DNA of 64,000 nucleotides, from assembly GCA_022605405.1 (NCBI GenBank), contig JABYQQ010000005.1, positions 1,240,001 through 1,304,000 of the forward strand. The letters are read 5' to 3'. The stretch is from Earliella scabrosa (Eukaryota > Basidiomycota > Agaricomycetes > Polyporales > Polyporaceae). Within the stretch, counting starts at the first letter, position 1; the number at the start of each line of letters is the position of its first letter. Of this stretch, positions 11,250-23,188 are shown piece by piece. The notes under the pieces are model-generated. The model worked only from the letters and a program-made list of their open reading frames with translations, was not told the origin of the DNA and did no database searches. The translations under genes and the position numbers were made by a program.

Positions 11250-12202
11250 CGTGCTGCAAGCACTATTGCTCTGAACCATCTCTACCCTTCTCCTCTAGCC
11301 ATATCGCACTCCCTATCTCGAGTGCATTCCCAGATTCTGCTTTCCTTTCACGTTATTCACGCTCCTTTACGACCAATCACGCGCAGTAGAACTGCTCACC
11401 CTCTGTCTCCATACGCTCGTTTGGCTCACACCCGTCTCTTTCTGGACTCATCTGTATCCCTCGCGACCGTACTCGTCTGTATAGTGTTCATGCTCAGTTA
11501 TGCTCCTGCCGTTGGTTTCCCAATTCAGTGGAGTTGCCTTATCAAGACAATTCGCGGGGCGCGCAGATGCGGAATGCCGCCGCCGCCCCGCTAGCGCTGA
11601 GAGTCTCATTCTTCTCAAGCTCCTGTGTCGGTCTATGCCAGGTCTATGCTGCACCACATTGCAAGGGCAATAGCAGCAAGCTGTACCATTGAGGCATGAC
11701 TGCGCTGGGGGCGTTCTCGTGCAGTCAGGCGGGAAGAATGGCCAGGCTGGACATGCGCGTGGCGGAAGGATGGTGGGCTTCTCGATCTCCCCGCGCTGTG
11801 TATGGTCCACTCCCCGGGTCGCTGTGTCTGCGACGCCGTGCATGGAGACGGGGCAGTATGGATGTGGATGTCTGTGCTGCACCGCGGGGTCCATGATCCC
11901 AGAAATCAACAATCAGGCCGTTTGATGTTTCGTAAGCACGAATCAAACCCAGCCGACGCGCTGCAGACCTGGCACGAACCTCGCAGCTCTCGTTGCTCCT
12001 TTCGCCAGCTCATCTCGGGGCTGTCCACACTCTCCCCGCTCTCATCTCTCTCATTCTGATTCGTATGGCATCTCTTTGTTAGTTGGTTTCCAGGCGTCAC
12101 AGGTGCGAGATCTCTCGCTGCGGCGAGGTGCAGTGTGGCTCACCGCCCCCAGCAGTGTCGTCGTGCTATCTCATCCTGTCTCTGTAATACTGTACTCGTC
12201 TC
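11250..12202. other. Intergenic region upstream of the pseudo-helicase gene
   Basis: About 950 bases without a supported gene. It holds the 3' region of the RRM gene, pyrimidine-rich tracts (for example near 11330-11470 and 11990-12060), and presumably the promoter and 5' leader of the gene starting at 12203. The longest frame here (minus strand 11448-11912) is Pro/His/Arg-rich and shows no domain. Confidence 0.45.
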
Positions 12203-15200
12203 ATGGATCCTCCCTCACGGAGCCCGGCCTTGAACCCTTCTTCGACTCCCTTCTTTCCTGGTGCAATGCGGCTCAACGACGACGATGGAAACGGGAACCT
12301 GAACCCACTTGGCGCGACTACCAGCTTCAGACAGTCCATCTCTCGCGAACAACAGTTCAGCAGCTCGTCCTCGCTCTCCATCTCCCCTTCGGAGTTTCGC
12401 TCCGTGAGATCGTCTCCAAGCCCTCCCCAGGATGACAGGGACCGGAAGGCCGACAACGGCCTCCAAGTCCCCTCCCCTGGCGAGTTCGCGCGTCATTCAC
12501 CGGGCCTCCGCCAACAGGACACGGATAAGGCTCTCTCGATGTTCCAACACGCCGGTCGCGACCTCAACATCTCCCCGAAGAATGACCTTGGTATAGACGG
12601 TGACGAGACGCCAGGGCCTACCACAGGCCCGATTCCTATGAATGGTCACCTCGGCGCTGCCGCATCCTTCTACAACAACATGTCGATGAGGAGCAGGGAG
12701 CGTTTGGGCACTCCTCCTGTGATGCAGGAGTCCAGTAGCGCTAGGTCAGGTTTCATCCATCCGCCCTTTGTCTCGTCCTCCCCCGCCTCCTCTCTCGATT
12801 CCGGCAGCCATTTCGCCCCCAGCCTCGAGTTCTCTGCATCTACGAGTTTCGAGGCGCAGCTCAAGGCCTCGCCCCTCATGAACGAAGTCTTTGATCGGCT
12901 CGCTCGTCTCGAATTGGCGAATAGGGAGATCCAACGCGACCTTGGGGATGTGCATCGCAAGATCGACCTCCTGGTCGAACGCGTCGTCACCCAGACACCC
13001 GGGAACAACTTGGGGTCAGGGATGAATGCTCCGGTGGAATTCAAGGACCCGTTTGCTCCATCGTCACAGCCCAACCAAGGATTCATCACATCCGGCAGTC
13101 TTTCCGGTCCACGAGGATCTATCGCGAACATCGCGCCCAACCAGAACCCGCCGGCAGACGACATATCGACCATTTCAAACCGGCTGAATACGTTGACGAC
13201 CTCCGTTGGCCAGCTGCTCGCCTTGCAGACGCAACAGATCCAGGCGAACAGCAGTGCATTACAGAACACGCAGCTACTCGCTGGCGGATTGCCGCCAAAC
13301 GAGCTGACATCCGGTCTGCCACCGCTGTTGAACTCCACAGCTGGACTCGGTCATGGCATGCCGGGTCGTCCTGACATGCGGCAGAACCCCCGCATGCCCA
13401 ACCCGCCTATGCGCACATGGTCCGCGGGCACTCTGGACATTCCCTTGCGTAACACTGATTCGCCTACGGGTTCCATCGGAAGACAAGATTCTATCTTCCG
13501 CGACAAGCGCCGCTCGGTTAGTGGGCTGCTTCGCCGTGATTCAGCTGGGGTAAGTTCAGTCTTTCGAGTCAGGGGCGCGTAACTGAAACGCACACTATCT
13601 AGGGTGAAAGCTTGTCTGGCGGAGCGTCGCGCGATGGAGGTCCTGTGATCACCAAATGGGAACAGTTGAACCTCGCGGCGGAGCTGTTGCGCTCCTTGAG
13701 CACGTTCGGGTGAGCGGCTTGCTTTGGGTGTGGTGCGCCGCATGTTGATCTACGACTTTCAGTGTCGGCCCTCCTAACAAAATCCAGCAACGTGCTTTGC
13801 CCTTCCTCTTGCGTGGGGCGGATATCATCGCGCAAGCGCCGCCTACTCAAGAACGTATTGCGGCCTACGTGATCCCCGCTATCCACATCGCGGTGACCTA
13901 TGGATCCGTGCGTACACCGCTGCGCGGCCCGTTGGTAGTCATGATATCCACGACTGTCGATCAAGCTACTCAGGCGCAGAGGATGATACGTGATCTGGGT
14001 GGCCCAATTGGCGTCAAGTCGGCTCTAGGGGTTGGTTCAACGTCAGGAAGCGGTGATCTGAGTCAAGAATTGCGTCTTCTGCAGCAGAACGTGCCTCACA
14101 TCATATGCGGCACGCCTCAGAAGTTGCACGCACTGTTCACTGCGCCTGGTGGTCTGTCTGGCTCTGACGTCCGGTTCCTGGTACTTGACGAGGTCGACCA
14201 GTTGATCGCGAGGAACCTCCACGAATTCGTCTTCAACATCATCAAGCTCCTCCCGCCTCCGCGCTCGCGCTCTCTCGGCGGATCGAACACCCCCTTGGGT
14301 GGCACTCCTGGCTCAACCCCTCAGATCCCCTTCCAGAACTTCGAGGCGAACAGCAGCACGTCTTCTCTCCTTGCGCCGACTCAGGCGCTCCAGCGCCGTT
14401 TGTCTGGCATTGGTGCTTCCCCTCCGATGGAGAGTGTCAACGGGCCATCTGGACCCATCGAGCGTCAGACGGCCCTGTTCTCCAACACCGTGCCGCAAGA
14501 CGTCCTCAATCTCGCGTCTGCTATCCAGCTACGCGAGCCCGTCCGTGTCCTAGTGCGCCGCGACGGCAACGTTACGCATGCGGACACAAACCATGGGGCA
14601 CGGGGCCTTCGTCAGTTCTACCTCTACCTGGCATTCACCGCTAGCGGTCGTTCGGACGCACCGCTTCCACAAGGTGGTCTCGGCACCATTGGTTCTGGCC
14701 GTGGCGCCATCAGCGCGGAGACGGCGCAGGCACGGGAGTGGAAACTCGATGCGCTTGCGGACCTGTTCGAGGATCTTGATATCCCTCAAGCGATCATTCA
14801 TGTCGGAGGCATGGCCGCTCTAGATGCCGTGGTGTACAAGTTGTCTAGCCGTGGTCTGGACGCGGTTCCTCTCGTATGTATCTCGCTTCAAGATTGCTGG
14901 TCTCTTGGGATATTGACACGACGTCTCGGTTAGCATGGTGACATGAACGCTGGAGCGAAGCTGGCTGCCCTAAACAAGTTCAGGGCCACACCAGGCATCA
15001 TGCGACCGACTGCTACGAAGGTTCTCGTTGTATATGATGTTCAGGTCAAAACCCCGGAGGTCTCCCAGATCCCTCTGGTCATTAATTACGGTGCGTTTGC
15101 CCTGAGACAATCTTTGCATTGTCCTGAACGATATCCACGCCATGTATGCAGATTTGCCCAAGGCCGTTGAGGAGTATGCGCACCGGTATGTGATCACACA

Positions 15201-15509
15201 TTGTAGCAGCGGCTCGTGCGCTTATGTTGCTATGTAGCGTCGCTCCCGCTATCGCTCCCAGTTACTCTCGTGCAGGCGTGGTCGTCAACTTCGTGACAGC
15301 CACCGGCGGCGATGTGGAGATGCTGCGGTCTATAGAATGCTTCTACAAGTGAGTTCCTCGTCTAGTCCTCTTTGGATCACAGATGTTCACAGATCTCACG
15401 CAACAGGATTAAATGCGTGAGTATATCTGATGATCCGCTGCGCTGATACGTCGCTGACGTCTGGCGTACACAGCCCGAAGTTCCCATGAGCCTACGCGAT
15501 ATTGTTTGA
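12203..15509 (+). CDS. eIF4A-derived DEAD-box helicase-like protein with degenerate catalytic motifs
   Basis: Roughly 990 residues. The first ~450 are Ser/Pro/Asn-rich and probably disordered, with short coiled-coil segments (RLARLELANREIQRDLGDVH). From about 13640 the sequence follows eIF4A: ITKWEQLNLAAELLRSL, the Q-motif core IQQRALPFLLRGADIIAQA, VVMISTT, FLVLDEVDQLI, LFSNTVPQDVLNLA, HGDMNAGAKLAALNKF, PLVINYDLPKAVEEYAHR, VVVNFVTATGG and VPMSLRDIV at the end (stop 15507-15509). But Walker A (AQSGTGKT in eIF4A) reads APPTQERI, motif II is DEVD rather than DEAD, motif III SAT is SNT, and the motif VI arginines are replaced. A Ser/Pro-rich insert (near 14260-14460) splits the first RecA lobe. 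The frame is open through seven or so introns, so this is a maintained pseudoenzyme rather than a broken gene. ATP hydrolysis is unlikely; a scaffold or regulatory role is inference. Confidence 0.82.
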
Positions 15510-15759
15510 ATTCACGTCCTCCCATGTGTGTATCCCTATCACGTCTGCTTTCTCGGTCCAAGCTATCCATCACTTCCCGCTGCGTATATCCCTATTTAAC
15601 CCACGCCGCATCGCGCATTCTACTGTGTTATACCCTTCCTACAACTACCCCCGATTGTCTCCTTACTAGTCAGCTCTTGGGTCTAATCCCGCTTGCCTAC
15701 ACTGTATACTGCATAGCTTTCCACTCGTCGTAGTTTTACAACATGTTGCAGACGGTTGC

Positions 15760-18700
15760 TTACCCCGCTGCAATATGGACTGTCGATAGCTTCAATGTAC
15801 CATCTTCCCCACAACTTGCCAGAATGTGTGCGCCGTCTACTCCCTCGACCGTAGGACGCCATGCCAGTCGATGGATGTGGTCAATATGAGCCATGCTGCC
15901 AGAGTTCAGCCTCACTATGAGTTAACATGCTCAGAATACGTACTCTCTCGGTATGGTCAGCGCGTTGCTCCACTGTGAAGGATCGTTGCGTGGCGATGTA
16001 TGAATCAGGATTTCGCCTGATTCGAGCCCGATCGCCAATGTCCGTCTGTTAACTACAATTAGTACTTGTTACTCTTTGATGAAACATCGCAACTTACGCC
16101 TTGCTCTCGGATGCATCAGGAGCAAACGCGACGGCGGTGGCAGCTGCGCTTGTTGGGACCGTGGCTATGGCTGTCCATTTCTGGCCACTCTCATCGGGGC
16201 AGCGCCAGATTTTGACCTAGGCACGGATGTCTCTGTGTAAGTTGCAGTCAAGAATAGATGATACATCTCCGAGCGCACCGTCTTATCGCGAGACGCGGTC
16301 GCAAAGACGTCGCCCTCGGGAGCCCAGGCGCAGTCCCAGATGATTCGGCCATGCGACTTGTCCGCCGCGATGGGTACGTAACCATCTGTGCGCCGTTATT
16401 CAGCGGATTGGTCACACTGGCTGCGTGGAGGATTCATGACGTACCTTCCCGCTTCTCGAACAGTCTCCATGTGCGATCGCGAGAGACGGAGAGAATGAGC
16501 GCGTCATCGGGGCTGAAGGCAATTTGTGTAACGGTCAGATTGTGGCCTGCGAGCGGTTGGCCGAACGGCTGCCATGTCTGTGTGTCGTAAATGCGGACGA
16601 CGGCGTGCTCGGGCGTGGTGGCTTTGCATGCGGTCGCGATGTACTGCTTGTTGTTGGATACCGCCAACGCAATCGACTGAACGATCGTGTTAGGACTCTC
16701 CAGTCGGCCGGACTGGAGGGACGAACCTCGTAACCGTGGCCGAAGACCTTCTCGACCTCAGGCCACAGAGTTACGGCCGCGAGCTCGCCTTCGAACGGCC
16801 GCCGCTGAGTTCGCTCAGCATCGAAGGTTGCGTTGACTTCTGCGACCGCACTCGCTGCACTGATGCGTTAGACTGCTACCGTGGTCTTCTCTGCCGAATA
16901 TACATACCGTCAGTGAGAGCCTTGTTGGACAGTCCCAGCGGCGGCACTGCAGCGGCACGAGGACGTGACTGTTGGACCAGATTTAGCAAGCTAATACAAC
17001 GCGGACCGACACACGGTGCTCGTACCTCCCCAGAGTCCAACTGTGCCACTGCCAGGTTGTTCACAATCTCGACAAACTCTCGCGGTGCCTCGAACACCCG
17101 CACAACCTTCTCGTCTGCGATGCTGACGAAGCGGAGGGCATCAAGGAAGGCGGCGCTGATGAGATCGTACCCGTGTACCTGGGGCCGTGCAATTTCGTGC
17201 CACACAGGGGTGATCGTCGTCTTCCCGTCGTGGGTCATTTCATGCGGGATTGCGCCGTGTATGCGCGTGGTTTGATCATGACTGTGAAACAACAGGTCAA
17301 TTCAACACCACCTTTGAGACGCTGATGCCATGTTCACCTTGCTGAAATAAGGTACTCGCCCTGGGGGCTCCAAGCGATGCTTCTGACCGGTGCACGATGG
17401 CCAGTGATAGCACCGATCTCTGACCACTCCTCCAGCGCTGTCGATGAGGAGTCGGCATCGGTGTTTGGAGAATCGCATCGCCACCTCCGCCAGCCGCCGT
17501 TCCAACCCCAGGCCATAGCATCCTGGCCATTGCGTCCCCACAGACCACCCACAAAACCACCTAGCCGCTGACCTCCAACATCGCCAAAGCGTTGCCGGTT
17601 GATCCACAATGTGGTTCCATCGGTCGACGAGGTCAGTACGGTGGAGGGTGACCAAAGGATGAGGGACGAATCTGTTGATGTTGAGAGGAGGGTGGGTATG
17701 TCTCTGGACGTGATCGGTGGTCTCCACGATAGTGATGTGACCCCGGCTTCGTGTCCCACAAGGAGAGCATCAAATGTCACGGAAAACAGCTGGGAGCTGG
17801 CTAATGATTCAGGAGATCCGTGTTATTGTGATGATGAACGGATGGAATCGTACCTCCCCGAGGAAGATTTCACAGTGAGGATGTGTCGCTTGAGAGAAAT
17901 CGAACGTCCGCCGTCCTCTGTGTCCTCCAAGTTCACCAAGGACGCTTCAAATGCGTCAAGCAGGTCATCAGACACGCCGCCAGAGGACTCGCTGGACGAC
18001 GCCAATGTGGAAGATCGTGCGAATGGCTCAATGTTCCACAATCGAATCGTAGCGTCTTGAGAGCCGGACGCAAGAACAAGTGAATCGCCCTCTCGCTCTG
18101 TGGATTTGAATGCGAGACATTTGACCCAGTCTTCATGGCCAGGTAGGGACGTAGCGGAGACAGACTGGCGCAACAGGTCAGTTCATAGCTGTGTTGCGAA
18201 GCAATGTGAACAATTCATCATGTACCGAGTTTGTGTCCTCCGAGGATATCCACAAGTACACGTTCCTATCAGTGCATCCAATGGCCAGGATCATGGCTTG
18301 ACAAAACAGAACAATCAGCATCGCCGTATGCTACCGCAGATTTTGAGCTCGTACAATTTGTTCCTGGCAACTTTTCCATCGCTACCGCGAGTGGGTAGCC
18401 CTTCTTCATGTTGATAGTTTGTACTTCTCGCACAGTCTCTGTGTGATGATATCAGCATACGCTGGTCCGTCGTGAACACTGTTGCGCATACCCGCCTCGT
18501 CCATAGAGATGGCCCATATCTTCACCGTTGCATCGGATGCGCCCGTCACAATGAGCCGTTCGAACACAGCAAGTGTGGATATACCACTTTTGTGTGCCTG
18601 AACAACGGCATGTGGTTCCCACTGCTGGAGAACAGAGTAAGGTGAGCCAATGGGAAGTTGTTGTCGCAAAACGCTACATGCCTGAGAACCACGAGCAATC

Positions 18701-19008
18701 CAGAGCCTTAGTACGCCTTTGTCATCGGCGCTGGCGAGGGTGTTGTCGTGTACAAACTTCACGCAAGTCACGAGCCCCTCGTGGCCCGGGAAAGTGGCAT
18801 GTACACCTCGGTCAAGGGAGTCCTGCACAAAAAAACAAGGCCGATGAGAGGAGTCATTATGCTGTGCATCCTCGTAGCTTACCGAAGAATCCCACAGTGC
18901 TACAAGCTTTCCGGATCCAAATGCGGAGATTCCGCTGGCTGTGAAGTCTGCTGCTTGCGAGTATCGATTCGTCGCGAGCGACGTATAGAGGTTCGTTGCT
19001 CGCGACAT
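15760..19008 (-). CDS. ELP2: Elongator complex subunit 2, WD40 repeat protein
   Basis: Elp2 is the tandem seven-bladed WD40 scaffold of Elongator, which modifies wobble uridines of tRNAs. The start MSRATNLYTSLATNRYSQAA at 19008 is followed by ASGISAFGSGKLVALWD, typical of the Elp2 first blade. Further blades: FPGHEGLVTCVKF, LPGHEDWVKCLAF with SQDATIRLWNI, LLVGHEAGVTSLSW with STDSSLILWSP, ITGHRAPVRSIAWSPQGEYL, the Elp2 signature RPQVHGYDLISAAFL, and late blades with FSPDDALILSVSRDRTWRLF and SCGEDGTLKLS. The stop is at 15760-15762. At least eight short introns. An upstream in-frame Met (19059) exists, but family members begin near the chosen one. Divergent from the PPTase at 19192, with 183 bases between starts. 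Confidence 0.9.
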
Positions 19009-19191
19009 ATCGACTGGTAGCCAATGTACTTCTATGTTAGTGAGCGACCCAAGCTTCAATTTCTATCGGAGACCACAGCACTGTTGGACTTCCAGGCTGG
19101 ATCTAGTTGAATGCAGTTGAGCGATGGTGGAGGTTTGGCAGAGTAAGTAGATTCGCCGATCGAGATCTGACTCTGGTTTGGATAGACGCCT
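19009..19191. promoter_or_regulatory. Shared promoter region, ELP2 and mitochondrial PPTase
   Basis: 183 bases between two divergent start codons, so both core promoters and 5' leaders must lie here or overlap the neighbouring exons. No TATA motif stands out. The assignment comes only from geometry. Confidence 0.45.
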
Positions 19192-19697
19192 ATGTTTTCG
19201 TCGGTTGCAAGGCGCCGGTCGTGCAGTAGGCTGTCGCCACGACCGCGCGCAATGGGCATCCTCGGCATTGGGGTCGACATCCTCCACGTCCCTCGGATAC
19301 TCAGGCTGATCAACGGTCCATCTGGAGCACGACTTGCTCGCCGCGTCCTAAGCGACAGAGAGTACGATACATGGTACTCCTTCCCTCCAGATGATGCCAG
19401 GAAGGCAAGATTCCTTGCGGTTAGGTGTGCTATAGCTCTATTCATACGGAATACCGGCAGCTTATGACGATCTATGGTAGATGGAGCGTGAAGGAGGCTG
19501 CTTATAAGGCTGTCTTTCCTGTCTTACGACCGACGTGGAAAGACTTCACTTTCCATCCCTTGTCGAGCGACGGTATGAGGAAGCCGTACCTGGAGTACCA
19601 CCACAACGGCCCGGAAAATCTCTTGGGCGCGATCCACGCATCTGTGAGCCACGATGGCGACTATGTATACACAACCGTCCTTATAGAGACGCCATAA
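19192..19697 (+). CDS. PPT2: Holo-acyl-carrier-protein synthase, AcpS-type PPTase, mitochondrial
   Basis: Attaches phosphopantetheine to the mitochondrial acyl carrier protein. The core starts MGILGIGVDILHVPRI (19252), with the AcpS magnesium motif GIGVD, then ARRVLSDREYD; exon 1 joins exon 2 at FLAVR-WSVKEAAYKAVFP, giving the second motif (KEA..K), and it ends IHASVSHDGDYVYTTVLIETP at 19697. About 145 residues, normal for AcpS. The in-frame Met at 19192 adds 20 residues (MFSSVARRRSCSRLSPRPRA) rich in Arg and Ser with no acidic residue, exactly what a mitochondrial presequence looks like, so that start is preferred. The intron runs about 19422-19480. Distinct from the Sfp-type enzyme at 4125-5190. 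Confidence 0.87.
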
Positions 19698-19759
19698 TCA
19701 TTCACGCCTGAAGTATGTATAAACATGCACGGTGGTCGGATACCGCGATGTGTGTCCGG

Positions 19760-21113
19760 TCACTCCTGTAGAGGAGCTCGTGGCCACCAATCTGGCCAAT
19801 ATGGTGTGACGGTCCAATCCTGCCCCTCACCAGATGTCAACGTGAACCGAGCCTTTCCTTGTTCGACGGCTTCAACCTGCTCAAGTCGGAGGACAGCAAG
19901 TCCCACTCCCTTCTTCGAGCTGAGAAGTTTGCCTGTCCCTCGCGGCCGAGGTCTTGGTGCGCTGTCGTCGCCCACCTGGAGTAACTGAGGCCTAATATCC
20001 GTCTGTGGCGGTATCACCGGATCGTTCTGAGGTAGCGTGTCCGTATCCGACAACCTGGGCATGGTCAAACAAGTGAACGAGCGGGCGCAAGACGAGACGG
20101 CGTACGAGAGGTCTGGCCTGTGAATCACTACAGGAAGGATTCGCTTCCTCAACTGCCCCGTATGATATGTGCGCACTGTTAACTCTTGTCCAACATAACA
20201 GCCCTTCCTGAAGTCGACTGCGGCGCCGCGCGTCATTCATACGACACTGCTCGCCGAACGGTATGAGCACTCACGTCCACCCATGAGATCGAGATTTGAA
20301 TCCATTGGGAAAGCATGCATTGGAGGAATATCGGTCGAGCCCTCTGGTACGCCATGTGATATGCGGTGCAGAAGGTACGCGTCGGAGGAGGCGACGTCAT
20401 GACTTGATGCTTCCTGCGCTGCGAGAAGTGAAGACACGGATGAGCCTCAAGAATCGGGAGTGCATTGCTTACGACGATCTCCCTTCCGCACTAGCAGTCT
20501 GTGCCCCATACCGACCGCCCTTCTGTCCCTCAGAAGGCCTTGGGTAGAACCCCATGGCCATTCACCATCTTTGTCCCATACTGGCTCTATGACGCCGCTT
20601 CGCGCGAAGTCCCACGTCCTCTCGGTCTCCCAACTCTTCTCCTTTTCGGAACCCCAGGCCGCCCAGACGTCGTACTCTTCCGTCACGTCGCGTAGCTTCA
20701 CCTTTGAGCGCAGGACATAACGCTTCAGCATAGGCATCAGCGGGGGTGCCTCGGACGGCTGCCCATCGTATTCAATGAGGTAGCCCTGGCGGCCGGCCGG
20801 TGTGGTGTGGGCCCAGAGGAAGATATCATGGAGCACGCGTCCCTGACAGAGATGGCAGTAAGTATTGAATGGTAGCATGTATATCGTTCCGTGTATATAC
20901 CTGCGCATGCAAGAAAGCTGAATAGAAGTGACTGTGAGGGTGGCCAGGGACGGAGGCGGCAGTAAGACCGTTCAGGAACTCAGCAGCTTGCGAGCCAGTG
21001 ACCGAGATGATCGCCCTATGCGGGACCGGCGCGACGGTCGGGGTGCTTCGAACTAGAGAGCGTAGGATGGGAGGCAGCGGCATGGCATTGGGTCTGAAGA
21101 GAAAGGCGTGCAC
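19760..21113 (-). CDS. IBA57: Mitochondrial iron-sulfur assembly factor Iba57/Caf17
   Basis: Folate-binding-fold protein working with Isa1/Isa2 to build 4Fe-4S clusters in mitochondria. The N-terminus [20 protein letters not shown] (Met 21083; a longer form begins at 21113) is basic and hydroxylated like a targeting peptide. It is followed by [15 protein letters not shown], then [10 protein letters not shown] and YLIEYDG, and the family signature [18 protein letters not shown] (about 20160-20215), containing the conserved KGCYxGQE. The C-terminus has [16 protein letters not shown] and ends RAPLQE at 19760. Three or four short introns. Its start is 95-125 bases from that of PET191 on the opposite strand. 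Confidence 0.9.
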
Positions 21114-21208
21114 GCTGAGCTGAGCAGCGCGTTGAGGATTCGGAACGGGTCCGGGGTCGCGTCATGTCGCGCCGTCGGCGCCTTCGGACCGCCCTCTTGT
21201 CTGCGACC
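21114..21208. promoter_or_regulatory. Short bidirectional promoter, IBA57 and PET191
   Basis: Only 95 bases separate the outermost start of IBA57 (21113, minus) from that of PET191 (21209, plus). The segment is GC-rich (ggaacgggtccggggtcgcgtcatgtcgcg) and lacks a TATA box. Transcription starts may lie inside the partner gene. Confidence 0.5.
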
Positions 21209-21538
21209 ATGTCCTCCTCCTGCTCGCATCTCCTCTCTGCGCTCAAGGACTGCCTGCTGCACTCGGACTGTGTCCTTAAGCAGGGCCACCTTCCGTCCGA
21301 GTGCCTGCGGGACCACACCGAAGAACTTCCCGAGTCGTGTAAGGCGCTCCGACAAGCAACCTTCGAATGCAAACGGGGCATGGTGCGTCGCCCCATCGCG
21401 TTGTGGTTGTGTGTGTTGCCACCTCATCTCTTGCTACAAAATTAGCTCGACATGAGGAAACGATTTAGGGGGAACAATGTTGACCTCCCTCCACCTCCAC
21501 CAAAGTCGCAAGAGCAGACGACATCCCCATCCGCATAG
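21209..21538 (+). CDS. PET191: Cytochrome c oxidase assembly factor Pet191
   Basis: Small cysteine-rich factor of the mitochondrial intermembrane space needed for complex IV assembly. Starts MSSSCSHLLSALKDCLLHSD at 21209; conserved cysteines follow in DCVLKQGHLP, SECLRDHTEELPESCKAL and FECKRGM, giving the twin Cx9C-like pattern of the family. An intron (about 21382-21446) joins GM to LDMRKRFRGNN, the usual Pet191 ending, followed by a Pro/Ser tail and TAG at 21536-21538. About 88 residues. An in-frame Met 45 bases upstream would add a basic leader, but intermembrane-space twin-Cx9C proteins do not need one. Confidence 0.92.
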
Positions 21539-22018
21539 TCACGACTGCTGGTCGTAGTATGGTATCCCTCTTACGGCGTCGCACGTCACATTCAAGAGAG
21601 CGCTGCATGCCACTTTAGATATGGAGACTCTGGTTAGGCATGGCGTCCTGTATGTTGTTGCCCATTCTTCCTTCCTGCGTCATTGATGAGCTCCACCAGG
21701 TACAGCCTGCGCTCCTACCTGCGCAAATGTATCATTATTTCCACCCTCGTCCTAGTGTGCGTGCTCTGCTCCGCGTGCCAACGTTTGTTAAGGTCAGTAA
21801 GACTACAGTCGGAATGCTCTGTCCCACTTGAGCACCACACGTTCGCTCCACCCAGTCCACTTCAACTACGTCTCCACACATTGAATCACCCTCTGCTTGG
21901 CACAAGACCCCACCAAGCGCTCCCGTACATAAGCACCTTCCACCGAAGATGCTATCTTCATCCAATCCACTCAGATACCACTCCTTCTGAACTTCTTATG
22001 ACCTGACTACGACTCGTG
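21539..22018. other. Intergenic region upstream of the GH128 gene
   Basis: 480 bases with no supported gene. It should contain the PET191 3' end and the promoter of the secreted protein starting at 22019. The last 200 bases are pyrimidine-rich, as often seen in front of basidiomycete starts. Confidence 0.4.
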
Positions 22019-23188
22019 ATGTCATACCGCATAGCTGCTTTGCTCCTTTTCCTCACGCTCTTTCCTCGTCGTGCCATAGCACACGCTCTCCCCGATACCC
22101 AAGCGCACAACGTTCGTGCGGTCACCAACACCAGCAAGGCCGGCCTGCCATGGCCCAATGGCAACTATGTTGACATGGACCAATATCTCGCGACGGGCAA
22201 GGTTCAGTGGTAGGTTGTCATATTGAACGATCTGCAGCCACACTCAAATCCAAGCCACGAACTGCAGGTACTATACATGGAGCCCCTGGCCTACTCGGGC
22301 GAGCATTGAGTTCGTTCCAATGCTCTGGGGCCACCGTCAGGTCGCCGATTGGGAGTCCACCATCAACGACACGATCGCAAACCTAAACATCACCCATGTG
22401 CTGGGCTTCAACGAACCCGAGATCGCAGGACAGTCAAATATGACTCCCGCCGACGGCGCAGCACTCTGGAAAACCTACTTGGAGCCGATGAAGGCCCGGG
22501 GCATCCGTCTGGGATCGCCAGCCCCGAGTTCTTCGCCCACCGGCAAACAGTGGCTGCTGGATTGGCAGGAGGCTTGCCAAGGCGGTTGCAACTTTGACTT
22601 TCTTGCGGTGCACTACTACGACATCAACTCGACGCAGTTCATGGAGTATTTGACGGACTACCACGACACGTTCCAGCGCCCGGTATGGGTCACTGAGTGG
22701 GCGTGCCAGGTGCATGAAATCCACCACAGGCTCGTATGGGCTACTCACGAACTTCGCACCTGAACAGAACTTCAACGACTTCAATGCACAGTGCTCCCAG
22801 CAGGACGTCATAGACTTCATGAATGCGACGCAGGAGTTCATGGACAACACCGATTGGCTCGAGCGGTACGCCTGGTTCGGGGCCATGCAAGATATGCAAG
22901 GTGTCAATGAGGTATGGTCTCCGTTTTCAGTTTCCACGGGTACGACAAATTGTTGACAATCGCGAGTAGGCAAATGCCTTGATGAGTTCGCAAGGGCAAA
23001 TCAACGCGCTCGGCGAGCAGTACATCGGGGCAGAGACACCCAACGTGAACTCCAGCGCCGAGCCTGGTGTGGTGCATGGTGGCTCTGGTACTAGTAGAGG
23101 AGGCCGCTCGAACGACGCCGGTTCCATGGTCGACATCCCGTGGCCTCTGCTCTCGTTCGCATACGGCGTCGTCTCCCTATTCGCATGA
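22019..23188 (+). CDS. Secreted, probably GPI-anchored GH128 family glycoside hydrolase
   Basis: Likely acts on beta-1,3-glucan in the cell wall. The signal peptide is MSYRIAALLLFLTLFPRRAI at 22019. The catalytic core shows YYTWSPWPTR, FVPMLWGH, the acid/base segment VLGFNEPEIAGQSNM, RLGSPAPSSS, FLAVHYYDINS and the nucleophile segment RPVWVTEWACQ, the pair of glutamates expected of GH128 (Asl1-like) enzymes. Later exons carry LERYAWFGAMQD. The C-terminus ends in a Ser/Gly-rich stretch followed by a hydrophobic tail PWPLLSFAYGVVSLFA with stop 23188, which fits a GPI-attachment signal. Introns lie near 22211-22268, 22710-22770 and 22912-22970. Confidence 0.87.

Noticed and set aside
11448..11912. 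154-codon minus-strand frame in an intergenic gap
   Set aside because: Pro/His/Arg-rich without domain, repeat or splice support.
12670..13338. 222-codon minus-strand frame
   Set aside because: Lies opposite the first exon of the pseudo-helicase gene; no recognisable motif.
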